A DNA stretch of 64,000 nt from Streptomyces flaveolus. GTDB lineage: Bacteria; Actinomycetota; Actinomycetes; Streptomycetales; Streptomycetaceae. A model generated the notes under the pieces. That model was not told where the DNA came from. It worked only from the letters and a program-made list of their open reading frames with translations, and made no database searches. Shown here piece after piece: positions 32,423 through 40,874 of this stretch (its first letter is position 1; the number at the start of each line of letters is the position of its first letter). Made by a program: the position numbers and the translations under genes. Location of the stretch: NCBI RefSeq assembly GCF_014648815.1, contig NZ_BMRV01000001.1, forward strand, positions 124,001 through 188,000, read 5' to 3'.

Positions 32423-32728
32423 TCAGGTGTTGCTGGTGCCCCAGTCGTCCGAGCCGGTGCCGTTGGCGTTGCGCTCGCGCAGCGACCGCACCCGCTGGGC
32501 GACCGAGTCGGGCATCCGGTCGCCGACCTTGTCGCTCACCACGGTGTAGGCCTTGTCCGCGAAGTGCCGTCCCTGCTGTGCCGCCGACTCGGCGGTGTTG
32601 CGGACGGCCGGGTTCTGTGCGACCTGCCGCGCGGACTTCCTCAACTGCTCGTACCGCTCGCGCCCGGCCTTCGTTCCGAGCACGTAACCGACGGCGAGTC
32701 CGACGACGAATGTGAGCCGGTAACGCAT
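32423..32728 (-). CDS. YtxH-like small membrane protein
   Basis: 101 residues. It begins with MRYRLTFVVGLAVGYVLGTKAGRERYEQL, the Gly-rich single span and AGRERYE motif of YtxH-type proteins, followed by a charged amphipathic region and a disordered tail. It is probably anchored in the cytoplasmic membrane; function is unknown, with stress association in Firmicutes homologues. The start is ATG 32728 with GGAAGG upstream. It diverges from the tRNA genes. Confidence 0.82.
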   Translation of the reverse strand: MRYRLTFVVGLAVGYVLGTKAGRERYEQLRKSARQVAQNPAVRNTAESAAQQGRHFADKAYTVVSDKVGDRMPDSVAQRVRSLRERNANGTGSDDWGTSNT

Positions 32729-32875
32729 GGCGGCCACCTTCCCTTGCGTAGCTCTGACAGTGCCGGGGAGTACCGATTGGCAAAGCACCCCCCTGCTTGC
32801 GCTAATGTATGTGTCGCAGCGAGCGCGCGCCCCCTGGCGAATACCCAGGCAGATGCGTTCGATGCAACGAGGCAT

Positions 32876-32948
32876 TCCTCCGTAGCTCAATTGGCAGAGC
32901 AGCCGGCTGTTAACCGGCAGGTTACTGGTTCGAGTCCAGTCGGGGGAG
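32876..32948 (+). tRNA. tRNA-Asn (GTT), copy 1
   Basis: 73 nt. The acceptor TCCTCCG pairs with CGGGGGA (one T-G pair), D-arm GCTC...GAGC, anticodon loop with GTT in CTGTTAA, T-arm CTGGTTCGAGTCCAG, and discriminator G. No CCA is encoded. Asparagine is assigned from the anticodon. Confidence 0.95.
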
Positions 32949-32953
32949 CTCGG

Positions 32954-33026
32954 TCCTCCGTAGCTCAATTGGCAGAGCAGCCGGCTGTTAACCGGCAGGT
33001 TACTGGTTCGAGTCCAGTCGGGGGAG
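32954..33026 (+). tRNA. tRNA-Asn (GTT), copy 2
   Basis: Identical in all 73 positions to the copy at 32876, and only five bases separate the two. Both must come from one precursor. A UUCG-tetraloop terminator follows 10 bases downstream. Confidence 0.95.
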
Positions 33027-33036
33027 CAGGTGAACG

Positions 33037-33058
33037 AGGGCCCTTCGGGGTCCTTTTT
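33037..33058 (+). terminator. Intrinsic terminator of the tRNA-Asn pair
   Basis: Stem AGGGCCC/GGGTCCT (33037-33043 with 33048-33054, one G-T pair) capped by a C(TTCG)G tetraloop and followed by TTTTT. This is one of the few T-tailed terminators in the window. Confidence 0.88.
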
Positions 33059-33235
33059 CATGTCCGGACACATGCCGGGCGATCTTCTGGGAACTCACGG
33101 GAACCGTGCGCCACGCTGCGGAGTCCTCAAGGTCGTGAAGGCGTCGCAGTGAGCCGACCAGCCGAGGCAGGAGATCGTATGAGCGGCTATGCTGCGGCAG
33201 ACGGCGCGCACACGGGTACGCGACACGCCGTGTAT

Positions 33236-33309
33236 GGGGCGGTAGCTCAGCCGGTTAGAGCAGCGGACTCATAATCCGTCGGCCGTGGGTTCGAGTCCCA
33301 CCCGCCCCA
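33236..33309 (+). tRNA. tRNA with CAT anticodon (elongator Met or Ile2)
   Basis: 74 nt. The acceptor GGGGCGG pairs with CCGCCCC, discriminator A, D-arm GCTC...GAGC, anticodon loop CTCATAA, T-arm GTGGGTTCGAGTCCCAC. CAT reads AUG as methionine, or AUA as isoleucine if the C is lysidine-modified by TilS. The sequence alone does not settle which; the loop is shared by both types. No CCA is encoded. Confidence 0.93.
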
Positions 33310-33316
33310 CTCCGCG

Positions 33317-33347
33317 CCACCCGCGCAGAAACCTTCTGGCCGGGTGG
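33317..33347 (+). terminator. Hairpin after the CAT tRNA
   Basis: Outer stem CCACCCG/CGGGTGG (33317-33323 with 33341-33347) and inner stem CAGAA/TTCTG (33326-33330 with 33334-33338), eight bases after the tRNA. It probably ends the tRNA transcript. Confidence 0.65.
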
Positions 33348-33372
33348 CGGCACGCAGGCGAGGGAAGCCGGG

Positions 33373-33525
33373 TCACCGGCCGCCCTCGCCGTTCTCGTTG
33401 CCGTCCTCGTCGTCGCGTTCGCCCTCCGCCTGGGAGGGCGTGGTCTGCGACGGGTTCTGGCCGTCCGTGGCGTCCCGCTCGTCGTCGCGCTCGCCCTCCG
33501 CCTGGGACGGGGTCTGTCCGTTCAT
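33373..33525 (-). CDS. Small hydrophilic repeat protein, 50 residues
   Basis: It starts at ATG 33525 with AGGAGG seven bases upstream. The 50-residue product is highly charged and contains the segment TPSQAEGERDDE twice (residues about 4-15 and 28-39), separated by a short linker and followed by a Gly/Glu/Asn tail. It has no membrane span, signal or known domain, and no cysteines; it is probably intrinsically disordered. The function is unknown. It lies between the CAT tRNA and the STAS-ANTAR gene on the minus strand. Confidence 0.7.
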   Translation of the reverse strand: MNGQTPSQAEGERDDERDATDGQNPSQTTPSQAEGERDDEDGNENGEGGR

Positions 33526-33606
33526 CGTGGCACCTCCTGCCGGACCGGGTTTCCGCGCCGAGTACCCCGCCCGCGCCGACGGCACCACGCCATCGGGACC
33601 GGTGTC

Positions 33607-34284
33607 TCAGCGGCCGGCCCGCTCCAGGGCCGTCCGCAGCGCCGAGCGCACCTCGGGCGGTGGCGGCGGGCCGTCGTTGCGGGCGCCGGCGGTCACCGCC
33701 GCGGCCACCGTGCGCAGCTTGGTGTTGGACAGCTGCGAGGCCTCCCGCAGGATGTGCCACGCTTCGTCCGGCGTACAGGCGTGCAGGGCCATCAGCACGC
33801 CCCGCGCCTGGTCGATGACCGGACGGGAGGCGATGGCCTGCCGGAGCTGCTCCACCTCCTCCTGCAGCACGCTCAGCCGCTCGGACCGCTCCGCCGCCAC
33901 CGCCGAGCCCGCCGGTTCCGCGGTGCGGGGGTGCGGCGTGCCGTCGAGGGGTGCGGTGGTGTCCAGGCCGAGCAGCTCGAGGATCCGGCGTGGCTGGCCG
34001 GTCCAGTTCCGCGCCGTCACCGGCACCGCCCGCCGGTCGCCGTAGCCGCGCAGCAGCTCCAGGAACTGCAGTCCGGCCGTGTCCATGAAAACCACGTCGC
34101 CCATGTCCAGGTCGACCCGCTCGATGCCCGCGGGCAATGCGGCCAGGGCTTCGGCCAGGGTGTCCGCGCACCCGTGGACCAGCTCCCCCCGTGGGACGAG
34201 CACTGCCCGGTCCGCCTCCACATGGCCGTCGATCACCAGGGTGGCCGGCCTCCCCGCCAGACGTGGTGGTGCCGCTGAGGTCAT
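33607..34284 (-). CDS. STAS domain protein with C-terminal ANTAR RNA-binding domain
   Basis: 225 residues. The STAS (anti-sigma antagonist-like) domain spans about 15-105 with VDLDMGDVVFMDTAGLQFLELL, including the conserved Asp-Thr-Ala-Gly region where antagonists are phosphorylated on Ser/Thr. After a linker comes a short coiled-coil (RLSVLQEEVEQLRQAIA) and an ANTAR domain (about 145-205: IDQARGVLMALHACTPDEAWHILREASQLSNTKLRTVA). ANTAR domains bind paired-hairpin RNA leaders and act as antiterminators. The STAS-ANTAR fusion suggests partner-switching control of an RNA-binding output. The start is ATG 34284. Confidence 0.88.
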   Translation of the reverse strand: MTSAAPPRLAGRPATLVIDGHVEADRAVLVPRGELVHGCADTLAEALAALPAGIERVDLDMGDVVFMDTAGLQFLELLRGYGDRRAVPVTARNWTGQPRRILELLGLDTTAPLDGTPHPRTAEPAGSAVAAERSERLSVLQEEVEQLRQAIASRPVIDQARGVLMALHACTPDEAWHILREASQLSNTKLRTVAAAVTAGARNDGPPPPPEVRSALRTALERAGR

Positions 34285-34451
34285 GTCACCGCCTTGTCCG
34301 TCCTCGTTGATCCCCGACGACGTTCGCAACGTCACCCGGCCCCCGTCTGCTGGTGCGCCTGCCCGCCGGCCGGCCGGAGTACACCCGGCTGCGGGGAATG
34401 ACCGGTCCATGGAGGGGTAAAGGCGTTGCCGGACGTGGCCGGGCCGTCCCC

Positions 34452-35873
34452 TCACAGGGGCGACTGCCAGGTGGCCGTCGGCCGGGCGCCGTCGGCCGTG
34501 CCGTCGTGCGAGACCGTGAGCCGCACCGCGTCGCGGCCGTCCGGCAGGGACGCGGTGGCGTCGACGGAGACCTCGACGCGGGAGACGCCGTGGCCGCGGG
34601 AGACGGCGGCCAGGGCGCGGCGCAGGGCGGCGAGGAGGCGGTCGGCGACCCGGTCCGGTACGCGGCTGTCGACGGCGCCCGTGAAGTGGGTGGAGGGCGG
34701 GAAGCCGAGCAGGGCGGCGGCGGAGGCGGTCTCGCGCAGCACCCGGCCGCGCAGTCCGGCCGGCGGGCCGGGCGGGGGCTGCTGGAGCGCGAAGATCGCC
34801 GTACGGACCTCCTGGACCGTGGAGCGCAGCTCGTCCACCGCCCGGCCGAGGATGTCGCGGACCTCGTCCGCGCCGGGGCGGCGCTGCGTGGACTCCAGCA
34901 TCATGCCGGTGGCGAACAGCCGCTGCACCACCAGGTCGTGCAGGTCGCGGGCGATGCGGTCGCGGTCCTCGTACACCGCGAGGCGCTCCCGGCCGTGCCG
35001 GGCGTCGGCGAGGACGAGGGCCAGCGCGGCCTGGGAGGCGAACTGGGTCGCGAGCAGCCGTTCGACGGCCGTGTAGGGGTGGCCGCCGCGGCGGCGGGGC
35101 AGGGCGAGAGTGCCGATCAGCCGGCCGTTCGCCTGCAGCGGCAGCATCATGCTGGGGCCGAACCGGTGCCGTACGTGCGTCGTCATGCGCGGGTCGGTCG
35201 CCGAGTCCGCGACGAACACCGGCTCGCCACCGAGGAGCTGCTCGAGGACGGGGCTGCCCGGGGCGATGGTCGCGCCGACGATGCCGTCCGCGTCGTCGGG
35301 CGCCGAGGCGGTCACGATCTCCATGCCGCCCTCGGCGGTCGGCTGGAGGATCACACCGGCCGAGGCGTCGGCGAGCAGCCGGGCCCGCTCCGCGACCGTC
35401 GTCAGGGCGTCGTCCGCGCTCTCGCCGGTGAGCAGCGCTGTGGTGACGGCCGCCGCGCCCTCGATCCAGCGCTCGCGCTGCCGGGCCGTCTCGTACAGCC
35501 GGGCGTTGCCGATCGCGATGCCGGCCTGCGTGGCGAGGACCCGCAGCAGTTGCTCGTCCTCGGCCGTGAACGGGCCGCCACCGGGCGCTTCGGCCAGACA
35601 CAGCTCGCCGAACTCCTCGTCCCCCACGTGGATCGGCACCCGCAGCCGGTGGGCGGTGCCGGGCGGGGTGGGGCAGTCCCGGTGCGGTGCGCCGATGCCG
35701 GGGAGGCCGGCCGCGTCCGGGTCGGTGGTGGTCAGGGACGCGCAGGCGGCGCCCGTCAGTTCGGCGGCGCCGTCCACGACGTGCCGCAGGGTGCTGCGCA
35801 GATCCAGGTCGGTGCCGACGCCGAGGACGGCGTCGAGGAGACGGGTCAGCCGTGACGCGGGCCGCGCGGTCAT
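34452..35873 (-). CDS. GAF-GAF sensor histidine kinase with degenerate ATPase domain
   Basis: 473 residues. GAF domain 1 (about 10-150), GAF domain 2 (about 165-300), then a HisKA_3 dimerisation helix with DRDRIARDLHDLVVQRLFATG, including the phospho-acceptor His. The ATP-binding part is short and eroded: the N-box region reads LLAALRRALAAVSRGHG (no Asn), the G1 box is only VSHDGTADG, and the protein ends 14 residues later without the G2 box or ATP lid. DevS/DosS-type kinases carry about 50 more residues there. It may not autophosphorylate. It is directly downstream of mbl on the same strand; no response regulator is adjacent. Confidence 0.86.
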   Translation of the reverse strand: MTARPASRLTRLLDAVLGVGTDLDLRSTLRHVVDGAAELTGAACASLTTTDPDAAGLPGIGAPHRDCPTPPGTAHRLRVPIHVGDEEFGELCLAEAPGGGPFTAEDEQLLRVLATQAGIAIGNARLYETARQRERWIEGAAAVTTALLTGESADDALTTVAERARLLADASAGVILQPTAEGGMEIVTASAPDDADGIVGATIAPGSPVLEQLLGGEPVFVADSATDPRMTTHVRHRFGPSMMLPLQANGRLIGTLALPRRRGGHPYTAVERLLATQFASQAALALVLADARHGRERLAVYEDRDRIARDLHDLVVQRLFATGMMLESTQRRPGADEVRDILGRAVDELRSTVQEVRTAIFALQQPPPGPPAGLRGRVLRETASAAALLGFPPSTHFTGAVDSRVPDRVADRLLAALRRALAAVSRGHGVSRVEVSVDATASLPDGRDAVRLTVSHDGTADGARPTATWQSPL

Positions 35874-35894
35874 GCCGTCGGATTCCTCGGCGGG

Positions 35895-36932
35895 TCAGTC
35901 GGCCAGCGGGTCCAGCACCAGCGGCTCCACCCGGCCCTCCAGCATCGTGCCGAGCCCCTGGACGGCGCACACGTCGGGCCGCTCCGCGATGTGCACCGGC
36001 ATGCCGGTCGCCTGACGCAGCATCTGGTCGAAGCCGGGCAGCAGCGCACTGCCGCCCACCATCATGATCCCGCGGTCGGCGAGGTCCGCGACCAGGTCCG
36101 GCGGGCAGTCGCGCAGCACCTTGCCGATGCCGTCGAGCACGGCCGTCAGCGGCGTCTGGATCGCGTTGCGCACCGCGGCGGTGTCGACCTTCACACTGCG
36201 GGCCAGGCCGGTCGCCACGTCCCGCCCGTGGATCTCGGTGGACGCCGGGCCCTGCGGGGTGAGCCCGTTGCCGGACAGGGCGAGCTGCAGCGGGCGTACC
36301 GACTGGCTGGGCAGCACCAGCTCGTGCTGGTGGCGCAGGTGCTGCACGATCGCGTGGTCGACGGCCTCCCCTCCCACCGGGATGCGCTCGGCGGTGACGA
36401 TCGAGCCGAGGGAGAGCACCGCGACCTGCGTGGCGTGCGCCCCGCACACCATGATCATCGTCGCCTCGGGCTGCTCCACGGGCAGCCCGCAGCCGACCGC
36501 CGCGGCGATCAGGGTGTCGACGAGCTCCACCCGCCGGGCGCCGAGCCCGACCAGCGTCTCGATCGCCGCGCGCTGGGCCAGCGGATCGGCGTCGTGCGGC
36601 GTGCAGACGGCGGCGCGCAGCCGGGGCTTGCGGCGCAGCGCCCGGCGGATCTTGTCCCCGAGCAGGTGCCGCAGCATGCGCTGGGCCATCTCGATGTCGA
36701 CGATCGTGCCGCCGGAGACCGGGCGCACGACACGGATGTAGCCGGGGGTGCGGCCGGTCATCTTCTCCGCGAGCTCGCCCACCGCGATGAGCGCGCCGGT
36801 ACGGGTGTTGACCGCGGCGGCGGACGGCTGGTCGACGACCAGCCCGGAGCCCTTCACATAGACCCGGGTTCTCGACGCGCCGAGGTCGACGCCGAAATGG
36901 CAGCGGCGCAGCTGCTCCAGAGTGGCGGTCAT
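35895..36932 (-). CDS. mbl: MreB-like actin homologue Mbl
   Basis: 345 residues, actin/MreB fold: phosphate-1 FGVDLGASRTRVYVKG, the interdomain region IRVVRPVSGGTIVDIEMAQRML, LVDTLIAAAVGCGLPV, phosphate-2 like MIMVCGAHATQVAVLSLG, and the adenosine motif IMMVGGSALLPGFDQML. It is isolated from mreBCD, as Mbl (SCO2451) is in S. coelicolor, where MreB and Mbl act in spore wall integrity. It is shorter than typical MreB at the C-terminal membrane and polymer interfaces. The start is ATG 36932 with GGGAGG upstream. Confidence 0.88.
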   Translation of the reverse strand: MTATLEQLRRCHFGVDLGASRTRVYVKGSGLVVDQPSAAAVNTRTGALIAVGELAEKMTGRTPGYIRVVRPVSGGTIVDIEMAQRMLRHLLGDKIRRALRRKPRLRAAVCTPHDADPLAQRAAIETLVGLGARRVELVDTLIAAAVGCGLPVEQPEATMIMVCGAHATQVAVLSLGSIVTAERIPVGGEAVDHAIVQHLRHQHELVLPSQSVRPLQLALSGNGLTPQGPASTEIHGRDVATGLARSVKVDTAAVRNAIQTPLTAVLDGIGKVLRDCPPDLVADLADRGIMMVGGSALLPGFDQMLRQATGMPVHIAERPDVCAVQGLGTMLEGRVEPLVLDPLAD

Positions 36933-37205
36933 GGCAGTTCCTCCCGAGAGCGCAGACCGTGCGGGGCCGGCGGGTGGCCGGTCTCCTAGGCATCGTGCGC
37001 GGGGGCGGGAGCGCGCGCCCTCTGGAGAGGGCCGGGCGGGGGGCCGCTGAATGGGGGGTACGGTCGCGGGCGGTCGAGCCGCTGAGCGGGCGCCGCCGGT
37101 CCCGTGGCGGGAACCCGCCGGGGCGCCAACCCGCCACGTCCGGACAACTCCCCTGTCACACATGCCCCCTGAGACTCTTCGCAGCACTCACGAAGAGAGG
37201 CGAGG

Positions 37206-40200
37206 ATGAGCAGAGGACCAGTCAGACGCGGGGCGACCCTCCTGTCGGCCGGGCTTGTGATCGGGCTGTTGCCGGTCGGGCCGGCGGCGGCGCAGGAGGC
37301 TCCCGAGGGAACGCGCATCCAGGCGGCCACCCGTACCGTCACCCTCGTCACCGGGGACCGGGTGACCGTCACCGACCTCGGCGGCGGCAGGAGGACCGTC
37401 ACCGTCGAGCGGCCGGTGGGCGCCGTCGGCGCCGTACGCACCCAGAACGCGAACGGCGGGATCAGCGTCGTACCGGACGAGGCCCTGCCCTATCTGCGCG
37501 ACGGGCGGCTCGACGAACGGCTCTTCGACGTCGACGAGTTGCTGCGCCAGGGGCTCGCCGACGGTGAGAGCGGCGAGCTGCCGCTGATCGTGACGTACGA
37601 GAAGAACGCGCGGACCGTCACCCCGCGCGGTGCCGAGCGGACGCGGTCGCTGCCCAGCGTGCGCGGCGCCGCCGTCGAGGCCGACAAGGGGCGTACCTTC
37701 TGGCGGGCGTTCACCGGGCAGGCCGGCATCGACGGCGTCTGGCTCGACGGGCGGGTCACCGCCGCCATGGCCGAGAGCAACGCGCAGATCGGCACCCCCG
37801 ACGCCTGGCAGGCCGGGCTGACCGGCAAGGGCGTCACCGTCGCCGTGCTGGACAGCGGCGTGGACGCCGGCCACCCCGACCTGGCCGGACGGATCGCGCG
37901 CAGCCGCAGCTTCATCGCGGGGGAGGAGGTCGCCGACCGGCACGGCCACGGCACGCATGTCACCTCCACCGTCGGCGGCAGCGGTGCCGCCTCGGACGGC
38001 AAGGAGAAGGGCGTCGCCCCCGGCGCCACGCTCGCCGTCGGCAAGGTCCTGAACGACCAGGGCTCGGGCAGCGAGTCCGAGATCATCGCCGGGATGGAGT
38101 GGGCCGCCCGGGACGTGGACGCCGACATCGTCTCGATGAGCCTCGGCTCGACCGAGGCGAGCGACGGCACCGATCCCATGGCGCAGGCCGTGAACACCCT
38201 CTCCCGTGAGACCGGCGCGCTGTTCGTGATCGCCGCCGGGAACACCGGCGCGCCCTCCTCCATAGGCTCGCCGGGTGCCGCCGACGCGGCGCTGACCGTC
38301 GGCGCCGTCGACTCCGGCGACCAGGCGGCCTGGTTCACCAGCGCCGGCCCCCGCTACGGGGACAACGCCCTCAAGCCCGACCTCTCCGCCCCCGGCGTCG
38401 GCATCCTCGCCGCCCGGTCCCGGCTCAGCGAGGGCACCGGCGACTACACCTCCATGGACGGCACGTCGATGGCGACCCCGCACATCGCCGGGGTGGCCGC
38501 CCTGCTCGCCGAGAAGCACCCCGACTGGACCGGCGCGCAGCTCAAGGACGCGCTGATGTCCACGTCGAAGCAGCTCGACGCCTCCGCCTACCGACTGGGC
38601 GCGGGCCGGGTCAGCGTGCCCGACGCCGTCGCCGCCCGGATCACGGCGACGGGCAGCGCCGACCTCGGCTTCTACTCCTGGCCCTACGAGGGCAACAAGC
38701 CGGTCACCCGCACCGTCACCTACACCAACTCCTCCGACGCTCCCGTCGAACTGAGCCTGTCCGTGCGGGGGGCGCCCGACGGTGTCGCCGCGCTCGCCGA
38801 CACCGCGCTCACCGTGCCCGCCCACGGCACGGCGTCCACGACCGTGACCGGGGACGGTGCGAAGGCGCCGGTCGGCGGCACCAGCGGGCAGATCGTGGCC
38901 TCGGCCGGCGGCACACCCGTCGCGCACACCGCGTTCGGACTGGTCAAGGAGGAGGAGCGGTACACGCTCACCGTCCACGTCAAGGACCGCGCGGGCGCGG
39001 CGACCGCCGCCGACCTCGCCGTCCAGCGGCTGGCCGCGGGCGTCGACACCGTGCCCGCCCACGTCGGCGACTCGGGCACCCTGGAGCTGCGGCTCGTCCC
39101 GGGGACGTACAGCCTGACCTCCTTCCTCGACGTGCGGGGCAGCCACGGCGCCGACTCGCTCGGCCTCGGCTTCCTCGCGGCGCCCGAGGTCGTCCTCGAC
39201 CGGGACCGGGAGATCACCCTCGACGGCCGGAAGCTGCGCGAGGTCCGCGCCGACGTCGGCCGGCGCACCGAGACCCGTCAGCTGCTCATGGAGTTCGACC
39301 GCAGCGCGAACGGCTCCGACCTGTTCGGCGCGGTGCAGGTGCCCCTGATGTACGACAGCGTCTTCGCCGCGCCCACCGGGAAGGTCACCCAGGGCGGCTT
39401 CGAGTACCGGACCGTGTGGCGGCTCGGCAAGCCGATGCTGGAGGCCAGGGGGATCGGCGAGGCCGTCGTGCAGCCGGGCGGCACCCTCGCCGAGGGCCGG
39501 ACCAGACTGCCGCTCGTCGACGTCGGCGCCGGCCCGTTCACCGGGGTGAAGGGCAAGGCGGTCCTCGCCCGGCTCACCGAGGGCACCGAACCGGCCGCCC
39601 TCGCCCAGGCCGCCCAGGACGCGGGCGCGAAGGCGCTGTTCGTCACCGACGACGCGCCCGGCCGGCTGATGGCGTGGTGGGGCACGGACGACAACGCCGA
39701 CCGGCCGCTCCCGATCGCCACGGTCAACGCCGCCGACGCCGCCCGGCTGCGCGCCGCGGGCCGCGTCGACATGACCGGCACGCGCAACACGCCGTACGTG
39801 TACGACCTGTCCGAGGGGCACCCCGGCGCGGTGCCCGACCGGGACCTGACGTACGCGCCGGGCAAGCGGGACCTGGCCGCCGTGCACACGAAGTACCACG
39901 CCGCCCGGCCGGTGAGCGGGGGCGAGTTCCGGTACTCGATCACCGACACCTTCCCGGTCGGCATCGGCTTCAAGGAGCGGATCGACTACCCGGCCGAGCG
40001 GACCGAGTACGTGTCGACCGGGCGCGGCCAGCTGTGGCACGAGTCCGTGGAGGCCGCCGACGGCGCGCTGGAGCAGCGCAGCGGTCTGGTGCGGTACGAG
40101 GGCGGGTCGCGTCCCGGGCTCGACTGGTTCAAGCCCGTCTGGCACCCGTGGCTCGGCACCGGGCTCGGCTGGGGCCAGCAGCGGGCCGGCAACCGGCTCC

Positions 40201-40814
40201 AGTTCAACGCCCCCGGCTGGGGCGACTCCGGTCCCGACCACACCGGCTTCGGCGACGTGTGGAGCGAGAGCAGCGGGATGACCCAGACCACGGCGGTGTA
40301 CCTGGACGGCGAGCTGGTCGACGACGGGCCGTCGTCCGCCGCGTACGTGTGGGACGCGCCCGCCGACGAGCACACGTACAAGCTGGTCACGGACACCGCG
40401 CTGGACGCGGACCGCTGGGGGATCGGGACGAGGGGCCACGCCGAGTGGACCTTCCGGTCGGCCGCGACCCCCGAGGACCGCTGGACCTACCTGCCGCTGA
40501 TCAACCTGTCCTTCGACGTGGACACCGACCTCGCGGGCGAGGCGCGCGGCGGGCGGAAGCTGTCGGTCGGCATCGGCGCCGAGTACGTGGCGGGTGCCCC
40601 GGACACCGGGACGATCGGCGGCGGGACGCTCCAGGTGTCCTACGACGACGGCAAGACCTGGAAGTCCGTCCGGCTGACCGGCAAGGGCGCGTCCTGGCAC
40701 GGCACGCTGGACGTGCCGCGCGGCGCCGAGCACGTCTCGCTGCGGGCCTCGGCGCGCGACGACCGGGGCGGCTCGGTCACGCAGGAGATCGTGCGGGCCG
40801 TGGGCGTCCGGTAG
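37206..40814 (+). CDS. Large secreted subtilisin-like serine peptidase (S8)
   Basis: 1202 residues. Signal peptide 1-29 (ends AAAQ), propeptide about 30-200, S8 catalytic domain about 210-480 with Asp in VAVLDSGVDAGHPDL, His in RHGHGTHVTSTVGG, and Ser in MDGTSMATPHIAG; then long beta-rich C-terminal regions including a PA-like segment around residues 760-860 (PLVDVGAGPFTGVKGKAVLARL) and a lectin-like end. It is predicted to be an extracellular protease with autoprocessing. The start is ATG 37206, behind AGAGGCGAGG. A strong terminator follows. Confidence 0.92.
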   Translation: MSRGPVRRGATLLSAGLVIGLLPVGPAAAQEAPEGTRIQAATRTVTLVTGDRVTVTDLGGGRRTVTVERPVGAVGAVRTQNANGGISVVPDEALPYLRDGRLDERLFDVDELLRQGLADGESGELPLIVTYEKNARTVTPRGAERTRSLPSVRGAAVEADKGRTFWRAFTGQAGIDGVWLDGRVTAAMAESNAQIGTPDAWQAGLTGKGVTVAVLDSGVDAGHPDLAGRIARSRSFIAGEEVADRHGHGTHVTSTVGGSGAASDGKEKGVAPGATLAVGKVLNDQGSGSESEIIAGMEWAARDVDADIVSMSLGSTEASDGTDPMAQAVNTLSRETGALFVIAAGNTGAPSSIGSPGAADAALTVGAVDSGDQAAWFTSAGPRYGDNALKPDLSAPGVGILAARSRLSEGTGDYTSMDGTSMATPHIAGVAALLAEKHPDWTGAQLKDALMSTSKQLDASAYRLGAGRVSVPDAVAARITATGSADLGFYSWPYEGNKPVTRTVTYTNSSDAPVELSLSVRGAPDGVAALADTALTVPAHGTASTTVTGDGAKAPVGGTSGQIVASAGGTPVAHTAFGLVKEEERYTLTVHVKDRAGAATAADLAVQRLAAGVDTVPAHVGDSGTLELRLVPGTYSLTSFLDVRGSHGADSLGLGFLAAPEVVLDRDREITLDGRKLREVRADVGRRTETRQLLMEFDRSANGSDLFGAVQVPLMYDSVFAAPTGKVTQGGFEYRTVWRLGKPMLEARGIGEAVVQPGGTLAEGRTRLPLVDVGAGPFTGVKGKAVLARLTEGTEPAALAQAAQDAGAKALFVTDDAPGRLMAWWGTDDNADRPLPIATVNAADAARLRAAGRVDMTGTRNTPYVYDLSEGHPGAVPDRDLTYAPGKRDLAAVHTKYHAARPVSGGEFRYSITDTFPVGIGFKERIDYPAERTEYVSTGRGQLWHESVEAADGALEQRSGLVRYEGGSRPGLDWFKPVWHPWLGTGLGWGQQRAGNRLQFNAPGWGDSGPDHTGFGDVWSESSGMTQTTAVYLDGELVDDGPSSAAYVWDAPADEHTYKLVTDTALDADRWGIGTRGHAEWTFRSAATPEDRWTYLPLINLSFDVDTDLAGEARGGRKLSVGIGAEYVAGAPDTGTIGGGTLQVSYDDGKTWKSVRLTGKGASWHGTLDVPRGAEHVSLRASARDDRGGSVTQEIVRAVGVR

Positions 40815-40820
40815 CACGCG

Positions 40821-40859
40821 GACGGCGCCGCCTCCCTGGGACGGGGAGGCGGCGCCGTC
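40821..40859. terminator. Strong bidirectional terminator
   Basis: A perfect 16-bp stem GACGGCGCCGCCTCCC with its complement (40821-40836 and 40844-40859) and a 7-base loop, between the S8 peptidase gene and the small convergent peptide gene. It is one of the longest perfect stems in the window. Confidence 0.85.
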
Positions 40860-40874
40860 GTGTTTCTCGGACCG

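Noticed and set aside
32760..32810. A tRNA-Asn promoter TTGGCA...TAATGT
   Set aside because: Spacer would be 20 bases; not convincing enough to list.
32876..33026. The duplicated tRNA-Asn as an integration site for a mobile element
   Set aside because: No integrase, no attachment-site duplication beyond the tRNA itself and no foreign-looking DNA beside it.
33179..33274. A 31-residue frame with AGGAG upstream running into the CAT tRNA
   Set aside because: It depends on tRNA sequence for its C-terminal half, so it is most likely a chance frame in the tRNA leader.
33607..37137. A 1176-residue minus-strand frame from STAS-ANTAR through mbl
   Set aside because: Only the last 225 residues match a real protein; the rest is a shadow of the kinase and mbl genes in another frame.
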